54,674 bases of DNA from Rhodospirillales bacterium (GTDB taxonomy: Bacteria > Pseudomonadota > Alphaproteobacteria > ATCC43930 > CGMCC-115725): contig DAHUYF010000178.1 of NCBI GenBank assembly GCA_027315365.1, positions 1-54,674 on the forward strand. Direction: 5' to 3'. This document shows positions 51,873-54,674 of this stretch, piece after piece. The notes below the pieces were generated by a model. It was not told where the DNA came from, made no database searches, and saw only the letters and a list, made by a program, of their open reading frames with translations. Both the position numbers and the translations under genes were made by a program. Numbering within the stretch: position 1 is the stretch's first letter; every line of letters begins with the position of its first letter.

Positions 51873-51880
51873 ATGGTTAA
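51873..51880 (-). promoter_or_regulatory. CtrA-type half-site TTAACCAT
   Basis: TTAACCAT reads on the minus strand 56 bases upstream of the DUF1150 start, within an AT-rich patch after alaS. It is a half-site only. Confidence 0.25.
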
Positions 51881-51941
51881 CACGGTGTTTCCGGCGCGGC
51901 GCCGCGCTGCGGATTTTTTCGCCGCCGCGCGCTTGCCGCGC

Positions 51942-54614
<2,673 letters not shown>

Positions 54615-54674
54615 GGCGCTTATCTGGGCCTTCCTCCGGGCGGGGCCAAGACGCGGGACCGGAGATGCCCGGCC

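Overview
The window is about 54.7 kb of GC-rich DNA, densely packed with bacterial genes. Several features point to an alphaproteobacterium, probably a free-living, metabolically versatile Rhodospirillales-like or Rhizobiales-like organism: a glnB-glnA operon, small alphaproteobacterial families (DUF1150, DUF1491, DUF983, PAS_5), promoter words of the GGAAC-N17-CGTT type used by the alphaproteobacterial general stress sigma factor EcfG, and TTAACCAT words like CtrA half-sites. I cannot name the genus. I saw no tRNA, rRNA, CRISPR array, transposase or integrase. The window looks like ordinary chromosome with one catabolic region in the middle.

Layout. 0-6 kb: a truncated gene of an uncharacterised family, a pentapeptide-repeat protein, a PAS_5 protein, a class I aminotransferase, and the nitrogen operon glnB-glnA behind a sigma-54 promoter with upstream dyads. 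5.6-9 kb (minus strand): a HbpS/GlcG-like protein, a second PAS_5 protein, three related small helical proteins, an RlpA-like protein behind an EcfG-type promoter, and a YciA-like thioesterase. 9-17.7 kb: parE, a patatin-like hydrolase, a small stress-type operon (DUF1328 plus a helical protein) behind a second EcfG-type promoter, an alpha/beta hydrolase, an acyltransferase-3 membrane protein, a DEAD-box RNA helicase, a lone RAM domain and a DUF983 protein.

17.8-25.6 kb is the most interesting block, a tightly overlapping plus-strand operon: SDR dehydrogenase, MarR regulator, an old-yellow-enzyme-type reductase with Fe-S cysteines and an unexpected C-terminal fibronectin type III domain, a benzoate/2-aminobenzoate-CoA-ligase-type enzyme, a flavoprotein monooxygenase, DUF2783, and a secreted protein with one CxxCH heme motif. 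A perfect 8-2-8 palindrome over the presumed promoter is a good candidate MarR operator. The block reads as aerobic degradation of an aromatic acid through its CoA thioester. It is followed by a chemoreceptor and a luciferase-like monooxygenase/lactonase pair on the minus strand.

30-37.7 kb: a second member of the uncharacterised family found at the window start, a GT9 glycosyltransferase, then on the minus strand a response regulator, egtB and egtD (ergothioneine synthesis), and a large GAF/PAS histidine kinase. 37.7-44.5 kb: paaG-paaI-paaK (phenylacetyl-CoA pathway, with no ring-opening oxygenase in view), a Tim44-like protein, and two paralogous acyl-CoA dehydrogenases facing each other around a VOC protein and a 49-residue membrane ORF. 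44.5-54.7 kb: GH15 glucan hydrolase, DUF1491, an XRE regulator, an orphan protein, a LysM protein, a LOG-family protein, NADP-isocitrate dehydrogenase, DUF1150 and alaS. This last third also carries dispersed palindromic (REP-like) elements whose hairpins are conserved through paired base changes.

Functions are assigned by reading translations and motifs by eye. No database search was run.
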